From positions 1-14,148 of the forward strand of contig WQST01000040.1 of assembly GCA_009787745.1 (NCBI GenBank): a DNA stretch of 14,148 nucleotides. Reading direction: 5' to 3'. Position 1 is the first letter of the stretch; each line of letters opens with the position of its first letter. The notes beneath the pieces were generated by a model. That model saw nothing but the letters and a program-made list of their open reading frames with translations, ran no database searches and was not told where the DNA came from. Shown here piece by piece: positions 13,816 to 14,148 of the stretch. Origin of the DNA: Lachnospiraceae bacterium (lineage in GTDB: Bacteria; Bacillota; Clostridia; Lachnospirales; Lachnospiraceae). The position numbers and the translations under genes were made by a program.

Positions 13816-14148
13816 TTAATCATCATCTGGAAATTTTGGCATACCACCTCCTTTGTCATTTTCTGCTTTCCGCATTAACTCTTTCTGATAAAACACCCAA
13901 ACATTCCATAAAGACATTGGTTCTGTTACATCGGTAATAATCGGGCGCTTTTCCTCGCGTTCTTCTCTAAGCTTCCGGTTATGCTCTTTGTCCCCTAGCC
14001 CAAGCATTTCATTAAAATGCCACTTAGAGAGGTCGGGGCTATACATCATCGCCGGATGGGTGCGTGAGGTAACAATTTGATACGGTCTTGAAACCCGCCT
14101 GACTTCATCGACATTTAATAAGTTTCGCTGGGTTAAACTAAGGGTATG
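13816..14148 (-). CDS. VirD4/TraG-family coupling protein, C-terminus (start outside window)
   Basis: The frame is open from the right edge to a stop at 13816, giving the last 110 residues. The sequence includes LLNVDEVRRV, SRPYQIVTSRTHPAMMYSPD, LSKWHFNEMLGLGD and a Lys/Arg/Glu-rich stretch, which match the C-terminal end of VirD4-like coupling proteins of Clostridia conjugative elements. These hexameric ATPases bring the relaxase-DNA complex to the secretion channel. The Walker motifs lie upstream, outside the window. An internal ATG at 14049 is not the true start because the conserved part extends upstream of it. The tail is Gly/Pro/Asp-rich. Confidence 0.88.
   Translation of the reverse strand, partial: HTLSLTQRNLLNVDEVRRVSRPYQIVTSRTHPAMMYSPDLSKWHFNEMLGLGDKEHNRKLREEREEKRPIITDVTEPMSLWNVWVFYQKELMRKAENDKGGGMPKFPDDD

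Overview
The window looks like part of the transfer region of an integrative and conjugative element (ICE) from a monoderm Bacillota, most likely a Clostridia-type gut anaerobe. The grounds are a TraG/VirD4 C-terminus, a PrgI-family protein, a TrbL/VirB6-type membrane protein, several domains of unknown function typical of Clostridia mobile elements, strong GGAGG ribosome sites, and low-to-moderate G+C (about 40% by eye). No outer-membrane secretin or pilotin is present, as expected for a single-membrane cell.

Every gene I can support reads on the minus strand, so transcription runs from high to low coordinates. There are three blocks. (1) 14148 to about 11059, conjugation core: the end of the VirD4 coupling protein, a VirB2-like two-helix protein, a small pilin-like DUF6133-type protein, a small unknown membrane protein, a TrbL/VirB6-like channel protein, another small membrane protein, an unknown soluble protein and a PrgI/VirB3-like protein. 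(2) 11059 to 8468, a three-gene insert: a DUF3849-type protein, an orphan C5-cytosine DNA methyltransferase and a DUF3848-type protein with an apparent internal duplication. (3) 8471 to 1, a Tad/Flp-type pilus module: prepilin peptidase (TadV), CpaB-like SAF protein, TadZ/CpaE-like ATPase, TadA/CpaF ATPase, TadB, TadC, a DUF4320-type pseudopilin, a TadE-like pseudopilin, a DUF6550-like anchored protein and a secreted Trp-rich surface protein that runs off the left edge.

Genes from PrgI to the TadE-like gene mostly overlap by a few bases and share start/stop signals. Five of the supported genes appear to start at TTG, with a good Shine-Dalgarno site lying over or next to the end of the preceding gene, which suggests translational coupling. 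The only sizeable gap (2094-2244) carries a candidate promoter with a 20-bp palindrome over its -10 box. An intrinsic-terminator-like hairpin separates the last two genes. VirB4, which usually follows PrgI in such elements, is absent from the window, as are the relaxase, the cell-wall hydrolase and any integrase; they may lie outside it.

Working model (inference): the element encodes a conjugative type IV secretion machine and, in the same transcriptional direction, a type IV Tad-like pilus with a Trp-rich surface protein that could help donor cells contact recipients, plus a methyltransferase that could protect the transferred DNA. No CRISPR array, rRNA, tRNA, insertion sequence or attachment site was seen.
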